From Allorhizobium sonneratiae (GTDB lineage Bacteria > Pseudomonadota > Alphaproteobacteria > Rhizobiales > Rhizobiaceae), in NCBI RefSeq assembly GCF_023700755.1, contig NZ_JAMKOJ010000002.1:312329-376328 (forward strand): a stretch of 64,000 nucleotides of DNA, read 5' to 3'. The position numbers and the translations under genes are program-made. The notes beneath the pieces are model-generated. The model did no database searches, had not been told where the DNA came from, and saw only the letters and a program-made list of their open reading frames with translations. How positions within the stretch are numbered: position 1 is the stretch's first letter; every line of letters begins with the position of its first letter. Of this stretch, positions 53,078 to 63,128 are shown piece after piece.

Positions 53078-53770
53078 ATGCCCACACTTTATCATCACCC
53101 CATGTCGACGACCTCCCGTTTCGTGCGGCTTATTCTGGCTGAATACGGGTTTCAGGTGGATCTGGTCGAAGAACAGACCTGGGAAAAGCGTCGGGAATTC
53201 CTGACGCTCAATCCGGCTGGCACGCTTCCGGTCTATGTCGATGACAATATGCGTTCGCTCTGTGGTGCAACGGTCATCGCCGAATTTTTCGATGAAACCC
53301 ATGGCGTGTTGAAGCGCGACCGTCGGCTTCTGGCTGAAGATCCGTTCCAGCGGGCGGAAATCCGCCGGCTGATCGACTGGTTCCTGCAGAAGATGGAGCA
53401 GGATGTGACCCGGCCCCTGGCACGTGAACGGGTGTTCAAGCTGCAAATTCCAAATGGTCTTGGCGGCGGCGCTCCCGATTCCAAGGTTCTGCGCACAGCG
53501 CGTGGCAATATTCGCCAGCATATGAAATACTTAAGCTGGCTGGCCGGATCGCGCGCATGGCTGGCCGGCGACCGGCTGAGCTATGGCGACCTGGCGGCTG
53601 GCGCGTCCGTCTCCGTGCTCGATTATCTCGGCGAGATCGAGTGGTCGGAATTTCCCGTTGCCAAGGACTGGTATCAGCGGCTGAAATCGCGCCCGTCCTT
53701 CCGCCCGCTTCTGGCTGAACGGGTGCGAGGGCTGGCCCCGGTTTCCCACTACGCCGATCTGGATTTTTAG
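53078..53770 (+). CDS. Glutathione S-transferase family protein
   Basis: A thioredoxin-like N-terminal domain (about 1-80: [29 protein letters not shown]) and a helical C-terminal domain (about 95-220: [17 protein letters not shown]). 230 residues. Conjugating or reducing activity with glutathione is likely but the substrate is unknown. Only 8 bp before queG, so co-transcribed. Confidence 0.88.
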   Translation: MPTLYHHPMSTTSRFVRLILAEYGFQVDLVEEQTWEKRREFLTLNPAGTLPVYVDDNMRSLCGATVIAEFFDETHGVLKRDRRLLAEDPFQRAEIRRLIDWFLQKMEQDVTRPLARERVFKLQIPNGLGGGAPDSKVLRTARGNIRQHMKYLSWLAGSRAWLAGDRLSYGDLAAGASVSVLDYLGEIEWSEFPVAKDWYQRLKSRPSFRPLLAERVRGLAPVSHYADLDF

Positions 53771-53778
53771 GCGGAGCG

Positions 53779-54933
53779 ATGCCGCAGAGCGACGACAAAA
53801 AGGCGGCAGAGCGACGAAGAAAGCAGACGGCATTTTTGCGCCGTGAGGCAGCTGACAAAGGCTTTGATCTTTGCCGCATCACCGGGCCGGACAGCATTCC
53901 GCATGCGCCTGCACGGCTTGGCGAATTTCTCGACGCCGGACGCCATGGCAGCATGGACTGGATGGCGGAAACCCGCGACAGACGCGCAGATCCGACAATC
54001 TTATGGCCACAGGTACGCTCCATCGTTCTCTTCGGCATGAATTATGGTCCGGACAGCGACCCGCGCGCGCTTCAGGCTGAGAAAAGCAAGGCTGCGATTT
54101 CGGTTTATGCCCGCAACCGCGACTATCACGATGTGATCAAGGGCAGGCTGAAGGAAATCGCCACCCGCTTTGCCGCCGCAAGCGGCGAGGATGTCAAGGT
54201 CTTTGTCGACACCGCACCGGTGATGGAAAAGCCGCTGGCTGCAGCAGCCGGTCTGGGCTGGCAGGGCAAGCACACCAATCTCGTCAGCCGCGATTTCGGC
54301 TCCTGGCTGTTTCTCGGCAGCCTGTTCACCACCGCCGATCTGGAAAAGGACGCGGCAGAGCGCGACCATTGCGGCTCCTGTCGCGCCTGTCTCGACGCCT
54401 GTCCGACCAAGGCCTTTCCCGCGCCCTACCAACTCGATGCGCGACTTTGCATTTCCTATCTGACCATTGAGCACAAGGGCATGATTGACCGCAACTTGCG
54501 CCCCGCCTTTGGCAACCGCATCTATGGCTGCGACGATTGTCTGGCAGCGTGTCCGTGGAACAAGTTTGCCAGAACAGCGCATGAAACCAAGCTTGTCGCC
54601 CGTGCCGATCTCATCGCGCCCGATATCGCTTTTTTCCTAACCCTTGACGATCCGGACTTTCGCCAGCATTTCAGCGGCTCGCCGGTCAAGCGCATCGGGC
54701 GGAACCGCTTTGTCCGCAACGTGTTGATTGCCGCAGGCAATTCCGGAGATCGCGGGCTTGTTCCCGCCTGTCTGGCGCTTTTGGATGACGCAAGCCCGGA
54801 TGTGCGGGCCATGGCGGTCTGGGCATTGTCCCGCTTGATGTCACGGCCAGAATTTGAAAATCTGGCCGCCGGCAGAGACAAGGACCCGGATGCACAGGTT
54901 CAAGACGAATGGCAGGAAGGCAGGAGACTGTAA
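53779..54933 (+). CDS. queG: Epoxyqueuosine reductase
   Basis: The final step of queuosine synthesis in tRNA: cobalamin-dependent reduction of epoxyqueuosine. Two [4Fe-4S] clusters are seen in [16 protein letters not shown] and [15 protein letters not shown]. The N-terminal cobalamin-binding part ([14 protein letters not shown], then [11 protein letters not shown]) and a C-terminal HEAT-like stretch (about 315-384) are present. 384 residues. The TAA overlaps the next ATG. Confidence 0.95.
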   Translation: MPQSDDKKAAERRRKQTAFLRREAADKGFDLCRITGPDSIPHAPARLGEFLDAGRHGSMDWMAETRDRRADPTILWPQVRSIVLFGMNYGPDSDPRALQAEKSKAAISVYARNRDYHDVIKGRLKEIATRFAAASGEDVKVFVDTAPVMEKPLAAAAGLGWQGKHTNLVSRDFGSWLFLGSLFTTADLEKDAAERDHCGSCRACLDACPTKAFPAPYQLDARLCISYLTIEHKGMIDRNLRPAFGNRIYGCDDCLAACPWNKFARTAHETKLVARADLIAPDIAFFLTLDDPDFRQHFSGSPVKRIGRNRFVRNVLIAAGNSGDRGLVPACLALLDDASPDVRAMAVWALSRLMSRPEFENLAAGRDKDPDAQVQDEWQEGRRL

Positions 54934-55814
54934 TGCGCCTTGTGATTTTCGGCGCCGGCTATTCCGGCAAGGCCATCGGGCAAAGCTTTGCGGAAAACGG
55001 CTTCGTTGTGCATGGCACCACGCGGTCGCCGGACAAGGCCGATGGTTTGCTGTCTCATCATATCACCCCTCTTGTCTTTGATGGGACAAGGTTCGATGAT
55101 GACACTTTAAATGCATTGTCGCACGCGACCCATCTCGTTCAATCGATTGCCCCGGGTGCGGACGGCGACCCGGTTTTACGCCTGAGCCGGGGCGATCTTA
55201 AAGCCCTGATGCCGAAGCTTGTCTGGACTGCCTATCTGTCCACCGTCGGGGTCTATGGTGATCACGGTGGAGACTGGGTGAATGAGGAAGCACCTCTTAA
55301 ACCCGTTTCCAAACGTTCAAAAGAACGGGTCGAGGCGGAAGAAGGCTGGATCGCCGCCGCCCGCAGCGCAGGCGTGCCGCTCGCCATTCTCCGGCTCTCC
55401 GGCATTTACGGGCCGGGCCGCAACGCCTTTGTCAATCTCGCACAGGGAACGGCGCGGCGCCTGATCAAAGCAGAACAGGTGTTCAATCGCATTCGGGTCG
55501 AGGATATTGCCGCCGCAAGCCTGTTTCTTGCAAAACGAAAGGCAGACGGAATTTTCAACGTCACCGATCACGAACCCGCTCCGCCACAGGATGTGGTGAC
55601 GGAGGCAGCCCGCCTGATGGGCATTGAACCGCCGCCCGAACAGGCTTTTGAAACAGCCGATCTCAGTCCCATGGCGCGCTCGTTTTATGGCGAGAACAAA
55701 CGGGTCGCAAACGCGCGAATCCGGTCAATGGGTTTTGCCTTTGCCTATCCGGACTTTCGCGTATCGCTTGCAGATCTCTGGGTATCAGGCCGCTGGAAAT
55801 CGGCACAACACTGA
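54933..55814 (+). CDS. NAD(P)-dependent oxidoreductase / epimerase (YeeZ-like SDR)
   Basis: An extended short-chain dehydrogenase with the dinucleotide motif LVIFGAGYSGKAIGQSF at residue 3, SIAPGADGDP, YLSTVGVYGDHGGDWVNE and LRLSGIYGPGRNAF. The usual active Tyr lies in STVGVYGD rather than a clear YxxxK, so catalysis is uncertain. 293 residues. ATG overlaps the queG stop (TAATG). Confidence 0.83.
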   Translation: MRLVIFGAGYSGKAIGQSFAENGFVVHGTTRSPDKADGLLSHHITPLVFDGTRFDDDTLNALSHATHLVQSIAPGADGDPVLRLSRGDLKALMPKLVWTAYLSTVGVYGDHGGDWVNEEAPLKPVSKRSKERVEAEEGWIAAARSAGVPLAILRLSGIYGPGRNAFVNLAQGTARRLIKAEQVFNRIRVEDIAAASLFLAKRKADGIFNVTDHEPAPPQDVVTEAARLMGIEPPPEQAFETADLSPMARSFYGENKRVANARIRSMGFAFAYPDFRVSLADLWVSGRWKSAQH

Positions 55815-56154
55815 ACGATCATTCCACCATATGGGCAAAAGTCGCCTTTATTTTTTCGTCTCTGCCGCTAATTTTTCTCATATAGGGCAGGATTTATGGC
55901 GGACTTTTTCAAGCTGTCGCAATATTTTTTCGTGATTGATCTATTGCGCAATTTGCGCAATTTTTTTCCTCTTTTTCGCTGATTTTAAACAGATTTTTTA
56001 AAAGGTTATCATTTCGTAAATCCCTCATCAACATCACGAATATATCTTAATGTAACATTCCGTGATGCCATTTGGCACTATTTTGCCACTTTTTGCCCAG
56101 TTTAAGCCTCCCCACGCAAAAAACGTCTACGAAAATGCAAAGGGAAGTGAAAAC
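55815..56154. other. AT-rich gap before the rlpA-like gene
   Basis: About 340 bp, notably AT-rich for this window. It holds the terminator at 55944-55967 and several T-runs (55840-55990), then a region ending in GGGAAGTG, the likely ribosome-binding site for the TTG start at 56155. Confidence 0.55.
55944..55967 (+). terminator. Rho-independent terminator after the SDR gene
   Basis: TTGCGCA / TGCGCAA with an ATT loop followed by seven Ts, 130 bp downstream of the stop at 55814. It probably closes the GST-queG-SDR operon. Confidence 0.75.
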
Positions 56155-56520
56155 TTGGCGAAGACCTCTCGTACTGGCATTGTGGTTGCAGTCCTGTCCG
56201 GCCTTCTGGCATTTGCCCCCCTCCCCGTTATGGCCTCTGCTTCGAACTGCGGCGGCGCATCATGGTATAACGACTATACCCGCACGGCCTCTGGTGAACG
56301 CATGAACCCGACCAAACTCACGGCGGCGCATAAATATCTCCCCTTCGGCTCGAAGGTGCGTGTCACCAACCGGCGCAATGGCAAAACCGTGGTGGTGCGG
56401 ATCAATGACCGCGGCCCCTTCATCAAGGGCCGGGTACTGGACCTTTCCAAGGCCGCCGCAGCCGACCTTGGCATGATCGCCAGCGGCACGGCCAGCGTCT
56501 GCTACGAGCAGGTCGGTTGA
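56155..56520 (+). CDS. RlpA-like septal ring lytic transglycosylase domain protein
   Basis: A short secreted double-psi beta-barrel protein. With the TTG at 56155 (GGAAGTG 7 bases upstream) the product starts MAKTSRTG and has a proper signal peptide ending at MASA-S. The barrel has [34 protein letters not shown] and [19 protein letters not shown] with the catalytic-type Asp. 121 residues; there is no SPOR domain, unlike long RlpA. An ATG start at 56062 would put 31 poorly coding residues before the signal. Confidence 0.83.
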   Translation: MAKTSRTGIVVAVLSGLLAFAPLPVMASASNCGGASWYNDYTRTASGERMNPTKLTAAHKYLPFGSKVRVTNRRNGKTVVVRINDRGPFIKGRVLDLSKAAAADLGMIASGTASVCYEQVG

Positions 56521-56589
56521 ACGCCCCTTGCTCTCGACACGCTTCACCGCTACCAACGCGGCTCTGACGGATAACCTTGGAGACACGAT

Positions 56590-57876
56590 ATGCGATTGGG
56601 CGGACGGCTGAGCGGCGCGATTGAGGTGCTGGGCGACATTGAGGCCCGGCGTAGGCCCGTCGCTGACGCATTGAAGGACTGGGGGCTGTCCCATCGTTTC
56701 GCCGGCTCCGGCGACCGGGCCGCCATCGGCAACATCGTCTATGACGCGCTGAGGATGAAACTCTCCCACGCCTATCTGATGGATGATGACAGCCCGGCCG
56801 CTCTTGCCCATGCCGTACTCTTTCGCCAGTGGGGCTATAGTGCTGAAAGCCTTGCAACCGCCCTTGAGGGCGACACCCATGCGCCTGCCGCCCTCGGTGC
56901 TGATCGTCTTGCCGCCTTTGCCACCCGCAATCTTGGCGAGGCAGATCTGTATATTCAAGGCGATATTCCCGACTGGATCGCTTCGGACTTTGCCGCCCTC
57001 TTCGCTGACGACTGGCTGCGTGAAGCGCAGGCGCTGGCTGCCCGCCCCAGCCTTGATCTGAGGGTCAACACACTGAAGGCGGATCGGGACAAGGCGCTGA
57101 AAGCGCTGGCGCGCTCCGGCGCGAAAGCCTCGCCGGTGTCACCGCTTGGCCTGCGCATCGAGCCAGGCGAAGGCCCATCGCGGCTTCCGAATGTGACCGC
57201 CGAGCTTTCCTTCCAGAAGGGCTGGTTCGAGGTGCAGGACGAGGGCTCGCAGATTGTGGCGGCGCTGGTCGAACCGAAAGAAGGCGAGCAGGTTCTCGAT
57301 TTTTGCGCTGGCGGCGGCGGCAAGACACTGGCCATGGCAGCGGCCATGAAAAACCGGGGTCAGGTGCATGCCTATGACGCCGACCGCAAACGTCTTGCGC
57401 CGATCATCGAAAGGTTGAAGCGGGCGGGAACGCATAATTTCCAGGTGCATGACAGCATTGCGGCCCTGGCAGGTCTGAAAGGCCGGTTCGACAAGGTGAT
57501 GGTCGATGCGCCCTGCACCGGCACCGGCACCTGGCGACGCCGCCCCGACACAAAATGGCGGCTGAATGAGCGCAATCTGCAGGAACGGGTGGAACAGCAG
57601 CGCGAGGCGCTTGCCGAAGCCGCCAACTATGTGCGCCCCGGCGGCGAACTGGCCTATGTCACCTGCTCGCTGCTGCCGCAGGAAAACAGCCACCAGATCG
57701 AGACCTTTCTCAAGGATCACCCCGATTTCTCCGCTATCCCGGTTCTCGATCGATGGACGGCGCTGTTTGGTGAGACGAAAGCGAAACCGGCTGCGGTCAA
57801 CGGCCATGGCCTGACGCTCAGCCCGCATGCTACAGATACGGACGGATTTTTCTTCTGCCGCCTGAAGAGAGGCTGA
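56590..57876 (+). CDS. rsmB: 16S rRNA m5C967 methyltransferase-like protein (RsmB family)
   Basis: An RNA cytosine-C5 methyltransferase. An N-terminal NusB-like helical region is followed by the SAM motif VLDFCAGGGGKTLAMA and the two catalytic Cys motifs: VDAPCTGTGTWRRRPD and VTCSLLPQEN. 428 residues. Alphaproteobacterial members are usually called RsmB; the exact target is not proven. First gene of a run with tspO, 5 bp apart. Confidence 0.9.
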   Translation: MRLGGRLSGAIEVLGDIEARRRPVADALKDWGLSHRFAGSGDRAAIGNIVYDALRMKLSHAYLMDDDSPAALAHAVLFRQWGYSAESLATALEGDTHAPAALGADRLAAFATRNLGEADLYIQGDIPDWIASDFAALFADDWLREAQALAARPSLDLRVNTLKADRDKALKALARSGAKASPVSPLGLRIEPGEGPSRLPNVTAELSFQKGWFEVQDEGSQIVAALVEPKEGEQVLDFCAGGGGKTLAMAAAMKNRGQVHAYDADRKRLAPIIERLKRAGTHNFQVHDSIAALAGLKGRFDKVMVDAPCTGTGTWRRRPDTKWRLNERNLQERVEQQREALAEAANYVRPGGELAYVTCSLLPQENSHQIETFLKDHPDFSAIPVLDRWTALFGETKAKPAAVNGHGLTLSPHATDTDGFFFCRLKRG

Positions 57877-57881
57877 CTGCC

Positions 57882-58352
57882 ATGAAAGACCTGATTGGCA
57901 AACCCCGCATCGTCTATGCCGTCTTCATTCTGGCCACGCTCGGCCTTGGCCTTGCCTCCGGTCTCACCAACATACCGGATGGCTGGTACAGCGCCCTGAA
58001 CAAGCCGTTTTTCAACCCGCCCAACTGGATTTTCGGCCCTGTCTGGACCGTTCTCTACATTCTGATCGGCGTGGCGGGCGCGAGACTGTTTCTGATCAAG
58101 CCGCGCTCCGATGCGATGGCGATCTGGTTTGCCCAGCTGGCGCTCAATCTGTGCTGGTCGCCGAGTTTCTTCGGTCATCACAGCATCGGTCCGGCACTCG
58201 GCATCATTCTCGTTCTCTTGCTGCTGCTGGTGATTTTCATCCGCATGACCTTGCCGATCGACCGCATCGCGGCACTGCTCTTTGCCCCCTATGTGCTTTG
58301 GGTTGGCTTTGCCAGCCTGCTCAATCTTTCCCTTTTCATCCTGAATTGGTGA
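57882..58352 (+). CDS. tspO: TspO/MBR family membrane protein
   Basis: A five-helix membrane protein of the tryptophan-rich sensory protein family (156 residues), which binds porphyrins and affects stress responses. The family pattern is clear: WYSALNKPFFNPPNWIFGPVWTVLY, then LALNLCWSPSFFG, where the more usual Trp-Ser-X-hydrophobic-Phe run is present. Precise role here unknown. Co-transcribed with rsmB. Confidence 0.92.
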   Translation: MKDLIGKPRIVYAVFILATLGLGLASGLTNIPDGWYSALNKPFFNPPNWIFGPVWTVLYILIGVAGARLFLIKPRSDAMAIWFAQLALNLCWSPSFFGHHSIGPALGIILVLLLLLVIFIRMTLPIDRIAALLFAPYVLWVGFASLLNLSLFILNW

Positions 58353-58432
58353 GGCAGGCGCGATCACGGCTTGCGGAACGCCAAGAGCCGTGCCAAAGGC
58401 AGATCAAGGGATAGAAAGGGTGGCAGGGCCAG

Positions 58433-58870
58433 ATGGATGAGGCGATCCGCAACAGGATCACGGCAAGTTTCGCACGTCAGGGCGTCATGCGCCTTCTGTC
58501 GGCACAGCTGACCCATATCGCGCCGAAACTGGTCGAGATCGAAGTTCCCTTTCATGAGAACCTCACCCAGCAACACGGTCTTCTCCATGCCGGGGTGATT
58601 TCTGCGGCGCTGGATGCCGCCTGCAGCTATGCCGGCTATACCGTGCTTGATCCCGACAGTGCGCTTTTGACCATCGAATTCAAGGTCAACATGATGTCGC
58701 CCGGGCGCGGCGAGCGCTTTCTGTTTCGCGGCGACATCGTCAAACCCGGTTCCACCATCATCGTTGCCGACGGGCGCGGCTACAGTATCGGCGACGGTCC
58801 CGCCAAACTGATCGCCTCGATGACCAGCACGCTGATGGTGATCCGCGGACGTGAGGACATTCGTGAATGA
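58433..58870 (+). CDS. PaaI-family hotdog thioesterase
   Basis: A single hotdog-fold domain (145 residues) with the active-site helix NLTQQHGLLHAGVISAALD and strand motif LTIEFKVNMMSPGRG. Such proteins cleave acyl-CoA thioesters, often of aromatic acids. Its TGA overlaps the next ATG by 4 bp (ATGA), so the two proteins are made together. Confidence 0.87.
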   Translation: MDEAIRNRITASFARQGVMRLLSAQLTHIAPKLVEIEVPFHENLTQQHGLLHAGVISAALDAACSYAGYTVLDPDSALLTIEFKVNMMSPGRGERFLFRGDIVKPGSTIIVADGRGYSIGDGPAKLIASMTSTLMVIRGREDIRE

Positions 58871-59505
58871 CATTTGAACTGAAATCGGTGTCCGGCAAGA
58901 CGATCCTGTTCGTCATGGCGGTCGAGGCGGAATATGGTCCTTTCCTGCGCTCGCGCTTTTCGCCGCTGATGACCGGTGTTGGCCCTGTCGAGGCCGCCAT
59001 CGCCATAACACGTGCCTTCAGCGACTTGCAAAAGGCCGGAAATCTGCCTGATCTCGTCGTCTCGCTCGGTTCGGCGGGCTCGAACCGGCTGGAGCAGACA
59101 GACGTCTATCAGGTCTCTGCCGTCAGCTATCGCGACATGGATGCCTCACCGCTTGGCTTTGAAAAGGGCCGCACGCCCTTTCTCGACCTGCCGGCAAGCG
59201 TGGAATTGCCCTTGCGTATTCCCGGTGTTGCCGCAGCAAGCCTCTCGACCGGCGGCAATATCGTCTCGGGTCCTGCCTATGCGGAGATTGCCGCCGATAT
59301 GGTGGATATGGAAACCTTTTCGGTGCTACGCGCCTGCCAGACCTATAATCTGCCGCTGATCGGACTGCGCGGCATTTCCGATGGCAAGGCAGACCTCACC
59401 CATGTCAAGGACTGGACGGAATATCTGCATATCATCGACCGCAAGCTGGCCGACACTGTGGACCGGTTGATCAAGGCGCTGGAAAATGGAATTTTCTGGT
59501 TCTGA
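58867..59505 (+). CDS. MTA/SAH nucleosidase-like protein (PNP/UDP phosphorylase fold)
   Basis: The fold signatures are VMAVEAEYGPFL, VSLGSAGSNRLEQTDVY, VDMETFSVLRAC (nucleoside-binding Met-Glu) and RGISDGKADL with the catalytic Asp. This resembles MtnN-type 5'-methylthioadenosine/S-adenosylhomocysteine nucleosidases, which recycle products of SAM reactions. 212 residues, slightly short. It overlaps the thioesterase gene. Confidence 0.82.
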   Translation: MTFELKSVSGKTILFVMAVEAEYGPFLRSRFSPLMTGVGPVEAAIAITRAFSDLQKAGNLPDLVVSLGSAGSNRLEQTDVYQVSAVSYRDMDASPLGFEKGRTPFLDLPASVELPLRIPGVAAASLSTGGNIVSGPAYAEIAADMVDMETFSVLRACQTYNLPLIGLRGISDGKADLTHVKDWTEYLHIIDRKLADTVDRLIKALENGIFWF

Positions 59506-59593
59506 TCCCGTCAAGGCATAAAGCAGGATTGATTTTTACCCTATGCGGCGGCAAAGCATTGCCAGAAGCACCGCTTTTCTTTAAAGGCTCGCT

Positions 59594-61171
59594 ATGACCC
59601 AGATCGCTCATCCCGACAGCATTCTCATCATCGATTTCGGCAGCCAGGTGACGCAGCTGATTGCGCGCCGCATCCGCGAGGCCGGGGTCTATTGCGAAAT
59701 CCACCCGTTCCAGAATGCCCGCGACGCCTTTTTGAAGCTTCAGCCGAAGGGCGTGATCTTCTCCGGTGGCCCGGCTTCGGTGACCGATGACGGCAGCCCG
59801 CGCGCGCCGCAGGACGTCTTCGATGCCGGAATCCCGATCCTTGGTATCTGCTATGGCCAGCAGACGCTTTGCACCCAGTTGGGCGGCGCTGTCGAAGGTG
59901 GCCATGCCGCCGAATTTGGCCGCGCCGATGTCGAGATCAAGAAGGCTAGCCCGCTGTTTGACGGTTTCTGGCAGGCGGGCGGCCGCTATCCTGTGTGGAT
60001 GAGCCATGGTGACCGGGTGACGAAGCTGCCCGACGGTTTCGAGGTGATTGCCACGTCGGAAAACGCACCCTTCGCCATCGCCGCTGATGAAAAGCGTGGT
60101 TACTATACCACCATGTTCCACCCGGAAGTGGTGCATACGCCGGATGGCGGCAAGCTTCTCTCCAATTTCGCCCATAAGATCGTCGGCCTGAAATCCGACT
60201 GGACCATGGCCGCCTATCGCGCCGAGATGATCCGCAAAATTCAGGAGCAAGTCGGTTCCGAACGGGTGATCTGCGGCCTGTCGGGTGGGGTCGATTCCTC
60301 CGTCGCTGCTGTTCTGATCCATGAAGCGATCGGCGACCAGCTGACCTGCATTTATGTCGATCACGGTATGATGCGCATGGGCGAGAGCGAGCAGGTCGTC
60401 GGCATGTTCCGCGACCATTACCATATTCCGCTCGTCCATGTGGACGCCTCCGACCTGTTCCTGACGGAGCTTGCCGGCGTGAGCGACCCGGAAATCAAGC
60501 GTAAGACGATTGGCCGCCTGTTCATCGAGGTCTTCGAGGCGGAAGCCGCCAAGATCGCGGACGATGGCAAGGGCGCACCGAAATTTCTGGCGCAGGGAAC
60601 GCTCTATCCCGACGTGATCGAAAGCGTCTCCTTCTCCGGCGGCCCTTCGGTGACGATCAAGAGCCACCACAATGTCGGCGGCCTGCCCGAACGCATGAAC
60701 ATGCAACTGGTCGAGCCGCTGCGCGAACTGTTCAAGGATGAGGTGCGCGCACTCGGTCGCGAGCTTGGCCTGCCGGACAGCTTCATCGGTCGCCACCCCT
60801 TCCCGGGTCCCGGCCTTGCCATCCGCTGCCCCGGCGTCATCACCCGGGAAAAGCTCGATATTCTGCGCAAGGCAGACGCCATTTATCTCGATGAAATTCG
60901 CAAGGCCGGCCTCTACGACACCATCTGGCAGGCCTTTGCCGTGCTGCTGCCAGTGCAGACCGTTGGCGTCATGGGCGATTACCGCACCTATGATTTCGTC
61001 TGCGCACTGCGCGCCGTCACCTCGGTCGACGGCATGACAGCGGATTTTTATCCCTACGACATGAATTTCCTCGGTCGCACGGCCACCCGCATCATCAATG
61101 AGGTACGGGGCATCAACCGCGTGGTCTATGACGTCACGTCAAAACCACCCGGCACCATAGAGTGGGAATGA
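59594..61171 (+). CDS. guaA: GMP synthase (glutamine-hydrolysing)
   Basis: Makes GMP from XMP with glutamine as nitrogen donor. The class I amidotransferase domain has the nucleophile in [15 protein letters not shown] and the His-Glu pair in [12 protein letters not shown]. The ATP-pyrophosphatase motif is [12 protein letters not shown], and the C-terminal dimerisation domain ends in the invariant KPPGTIEWE. 525 residues is standard. No purine riboswitch was seen upstream. Confidence 0.98.
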   Translation: MTQIAHPDSILIIDFGSQVTQLIARRIREAGVYCEIHPFQNARDAFLKLQPKGVIFSGGPASVTDDGSPRAPQDVFDAGIPILGICYGQQTLCTQLGGAVEGGHAAEFGRADVEIKKASPLFDGFWQAGGRYPVWMSHGDRVTKLPDGFEVIATSENAPFAIAADEKRGYYTTMFHPEVVHTPDGGKLLSNFAHKIVGLKSDWTMAAYRAEMIRKIQEQVGSERVICGLSGGVDSSVAAVLIHEAIGDQLTCIYVDHGMMRMGESEQVVGMFRDHYHIPLVHVDASDLFLTELAGVSDPEIKRKTIGRLFIEVFEAEAAKIADDGKGAPKFLAQGTLYPDVIESVSFSGGPSVTIKSHHNVGGLPERMNMQLVEPLRELFKDEVRALGRELGLPDSFIGRHPFPGPGLAIRCPGVITREKLDILRKADAIYLDEIRKAGLYDTIWQAFAVLLPVQTVGVMGDYRTYDFVCALRAVTSVDGMTADFYPYDMNFLGRTATRIINEVRGINRVVYDVTSKPPGTIEWE

Positions 61172-61204
61172 TTTCAGACAGACTCCCCAATAAAGCCAAC
61201 ACCA

Positions 61205-61951
61205 TCACCCTGCGGAATTGTCGATCATGAATTGCACCCGGTCGGCAGGAAAGCGGGTGATGGCATATTGCACCGGCTCGGCGGAAAGATCGGTGTTCAG
61301 CGCCTTGGTGGTCAGCACAATGGCACCAGGGGAAAGGCCGAGTTCCTTGCGGTCGCTCTCATCGGCATGGGTGGCGCTGATTTCGGTTTTCACCCTGAGA
61401 TAATCGGAAAGACCAAGAGCGGCAAAGGCTTCGGTAATCGAGCCGGTCTGGCGATAGGCCGCATCCATGCCTTCAAAGCGCGGCAGCGGAAACCAGGATG
61501 TTGCGCGGGACAGCGCCACGCCATCGCCTTTGCGCAAGCCTTCGAGCCTCAGCACCGGATTGCCCTCGGTAAGGTTCAAATATCCGGCAATCTCCCGTGT
61601 CGCCGGTTCAATCACACTGTCCAGCAGCACCGCTTCCAGATGGCGCGCCTGCCCAGCAATGCCGGGGGTAAAGCGCGTGCGTTTTGAAATCGGAAAAGTG
61701 ATCCGGTCGCGCTTGAGGATCAGGGTGCCGCGCCCTTGAATGGATTGCACGATGCCCTCCTGCGCCAGGGCAGCCAGCGCACTGCGCACCGTGTGCCGAT
61801 TGACACCGAATTCAGCCGAAAGCCTTGCCTCAGTCGGCACCATGCCGGTGGCATCGTAACGGCCTTCGGCAATTGCGATGCGAATGCGGTCGGCAATCTG
61901 CCGCCAAAGGGCCACGCCCGTCTGTCTTTGAACCTGTTTTAACTCGCTCAC
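61205..61951 (-). CDS. phnF: GntR-family regulator PhnF
   Basis: A winged-helix N-terminus (about 15-80, LWRQIADRIRIAIAEGRYDA, then TEARLSAEFGVNRHTVRSAL) and a UTRA effector domain (about 95-240). PhnF represses phosphonate utilisation genes. The start codon is GTG at 61951; there is no in-frame ATG upstream. Divergent from phnG, with a perfect palindrome in the 83-bp gap. 248 residues. Confidence 0.92.
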   Translation of the reverse strand: MSELKQVQRQTGVALWRQIADRIRIAIAEGRYDATGMVPTEARLSAEFGVNRHTVRSALAALAQEGIVQSIQGRGTLILKRDRITFPISKRTRFTPGIAGQARHLEAVLLDSVIEPATREIAGYLNLTEGNPVLRLEGLRKGDGVALSRATSWFPLPRFEGMDAAYRQTGSITEAFAALGLSDYLRVKTEISATHADESDRKELGLSPGAIVLTTKALNTDLSAEPVQYAITRFPADRVQFMIDNSAG

Positions 61952-62000
61952 GTCACACGCTTGTCATTCTCAGGGATTACACATAAAGCAACTTGTATGG

Positions 62001-62020
62001 TTGTCTACATTAATAGACAA
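62001..62020. promoter_or_regulatory. Likely PhnF operator
   Basis: TTGTCTA-CATTAA-TAGACAA is a perfect 7-bp inverted repeat with a 6-bp spacer, 14 bp before the phnG start and 49 bp before phnF. GntR/HutC-type regulators typically bind palindromes of this size; the position would let PhnF repress both directions. Confidence 0.8.
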
Positions 62021-62034
62021 ATTGGAACAATGCA

Positions 62035-62508
62035 ATGGCCCTTCACGGACAAAATGTCGAGATCCCACAAGATAATGGCAGGCGGCGGAAAGTGCTGCGC
62101 CTGCTGGCGGAAGCCACACTCACCGAACTGAAAAATGCCTATGACGCCCTGCCCGAACAACCGGAAGCGATGTTTTTGCGCGCTCCCGAAACCGGACTGG
62201 TCATGGTGCGCGGACGCATCGGTGGCGGCGGTGACGCCTTCAACCTCGGTGAAGTCACCGTAACGCGCGCCACCTGCCGGCTGGAAAACGGGTTGATCGG
62301 CCACGCCCACGCGCTTGGCACGGGCAAGGAAAAGGCCAGGCTTGCGGCGATTTTCGATGCTCTGGCCCAGGCAAAAGACGCGCCGCCGCAGGTGGAGGCA
62401 CTGTTTTCCACCATTGAAGCCCGACTTATCGCCGAAGAGAGCCGGACAGATGAGCAAACAGCGGCAACGAAGGTGAATTTCTTCACCATGGTGCGGGGAG
62501 AAGACTGA
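62035..62508 (+). CDS. phnG: Phosphonate C-P lyase subunit PhnG
   Basis: PhnG is part of the PhnGHIJ core complex that prepares and cleaves alkylphosphonates to release phosphate. Recognised by KVLRLLAEATLTELKNAY, RAPETGLVMVRGRIGGGGDAFNLGE and VTRATCRLENGLIGHAHALG. 157 residues. First gene of the operon; it overlaps phnH by one base (TGATG). Confidence 0.95.
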   Translation: MALHGQNVEIPQDNGRRRKVLRLLAEATLTELKNAYDALPEQPEAMFLRAPETGLVMVRGRIGGGGDAFNLGEVTVTRATCRLENGLIGHAHALGTGKEKARLAAIFDALAQAKDAPPQVEALFSTIEARLIAEESRTDEQTAATKVNFFTMVRGED

Positions 62509-63125
62509 TGAGCCTTGACGAAACCCTGCTGACAGGCGGTTTTGCCGATCCGGTTTTCCATGGACAGGCCAGTTTTCGGGCGTTGATGGAGGCGATGGCC
62601 GAGCCCGGTCGTCCTGCGACCATCATGGCCACGATCATGGCGGAGATCGCCCCGCCTGCCCCGCTTGGCGTTGCGCAGGCAGCCATCGCGCTGACGCTCT
62701 GCGATACGGACGCCCCTGTCTGGTTGACGCAGCGCATGATCGCCGCAGGCATCGACCGCTGGATCGGCTTTCACACCGGCGCGGGCCTCACGGCAAAAGA
62801 GGATTGCCATTTTGCCTTTCATGAGGCCGGGGCTGATTTTCCCGACCTTGAGACCTACCCGGCCGGTTCTCAGGACTACCCGGATCGCTCCGCAACGCTG
62901 ATCGTCGAACTGCCGGCACTTGAGGGTGGCGCACCGCTCATCTTGCAAGGGCCAGGCATTAAAGACAGCCGGATCATCACGCCGCTCGGTCTGCCGCAAG
63001 ATTTTCCGGCACAATGGCAGTTCAATCGCGGCCTGTTTCCCCGCGGCATCGATCTGATCCTCACTGCGGGCCGGGATTTTCTCTGCCTGCCGCGCAGCCT
63101 CACCATCCGGGTTCAGGAGGTCTAA
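62508..63125 (+). CDS. phnH: Phosphonate C-P lyase subunit PhnH
   Basis: PhnH, a PLP-transferase-like fold protein without catalysis, is a structural part of the C-P lyase core. Segments LLTGGFADPVFHGQASFRAL, MAEPGRPATI, ALTLCDTDAPVWL and LQGPGIKDSRIITPLGLP are typical. 205 residues. The GA-rich stretch before the ATG (GGGGAGAAG) is a good ribosome-binding site. Confidence 0.95.
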   Translation: MSLDETLLTGGFADPVFHGQASFRALMEAMAEPGRPATIMATIMAEIAPPAPLGVAQAAIALTLCDTDAPVWLTQRMIAAGIDRWIGFHTGAGLTAKEDCHFAFHEAGADFPDLETYPAGSQDYPDRSATLIVELPALEGGAPLILQGPGIKDSRIITPLGLPQDFPAQWQFNRGLFPRGIDLILTAGRDFLCLPRSLTIRVQEV

Positions 63126-63128
63126 GCC

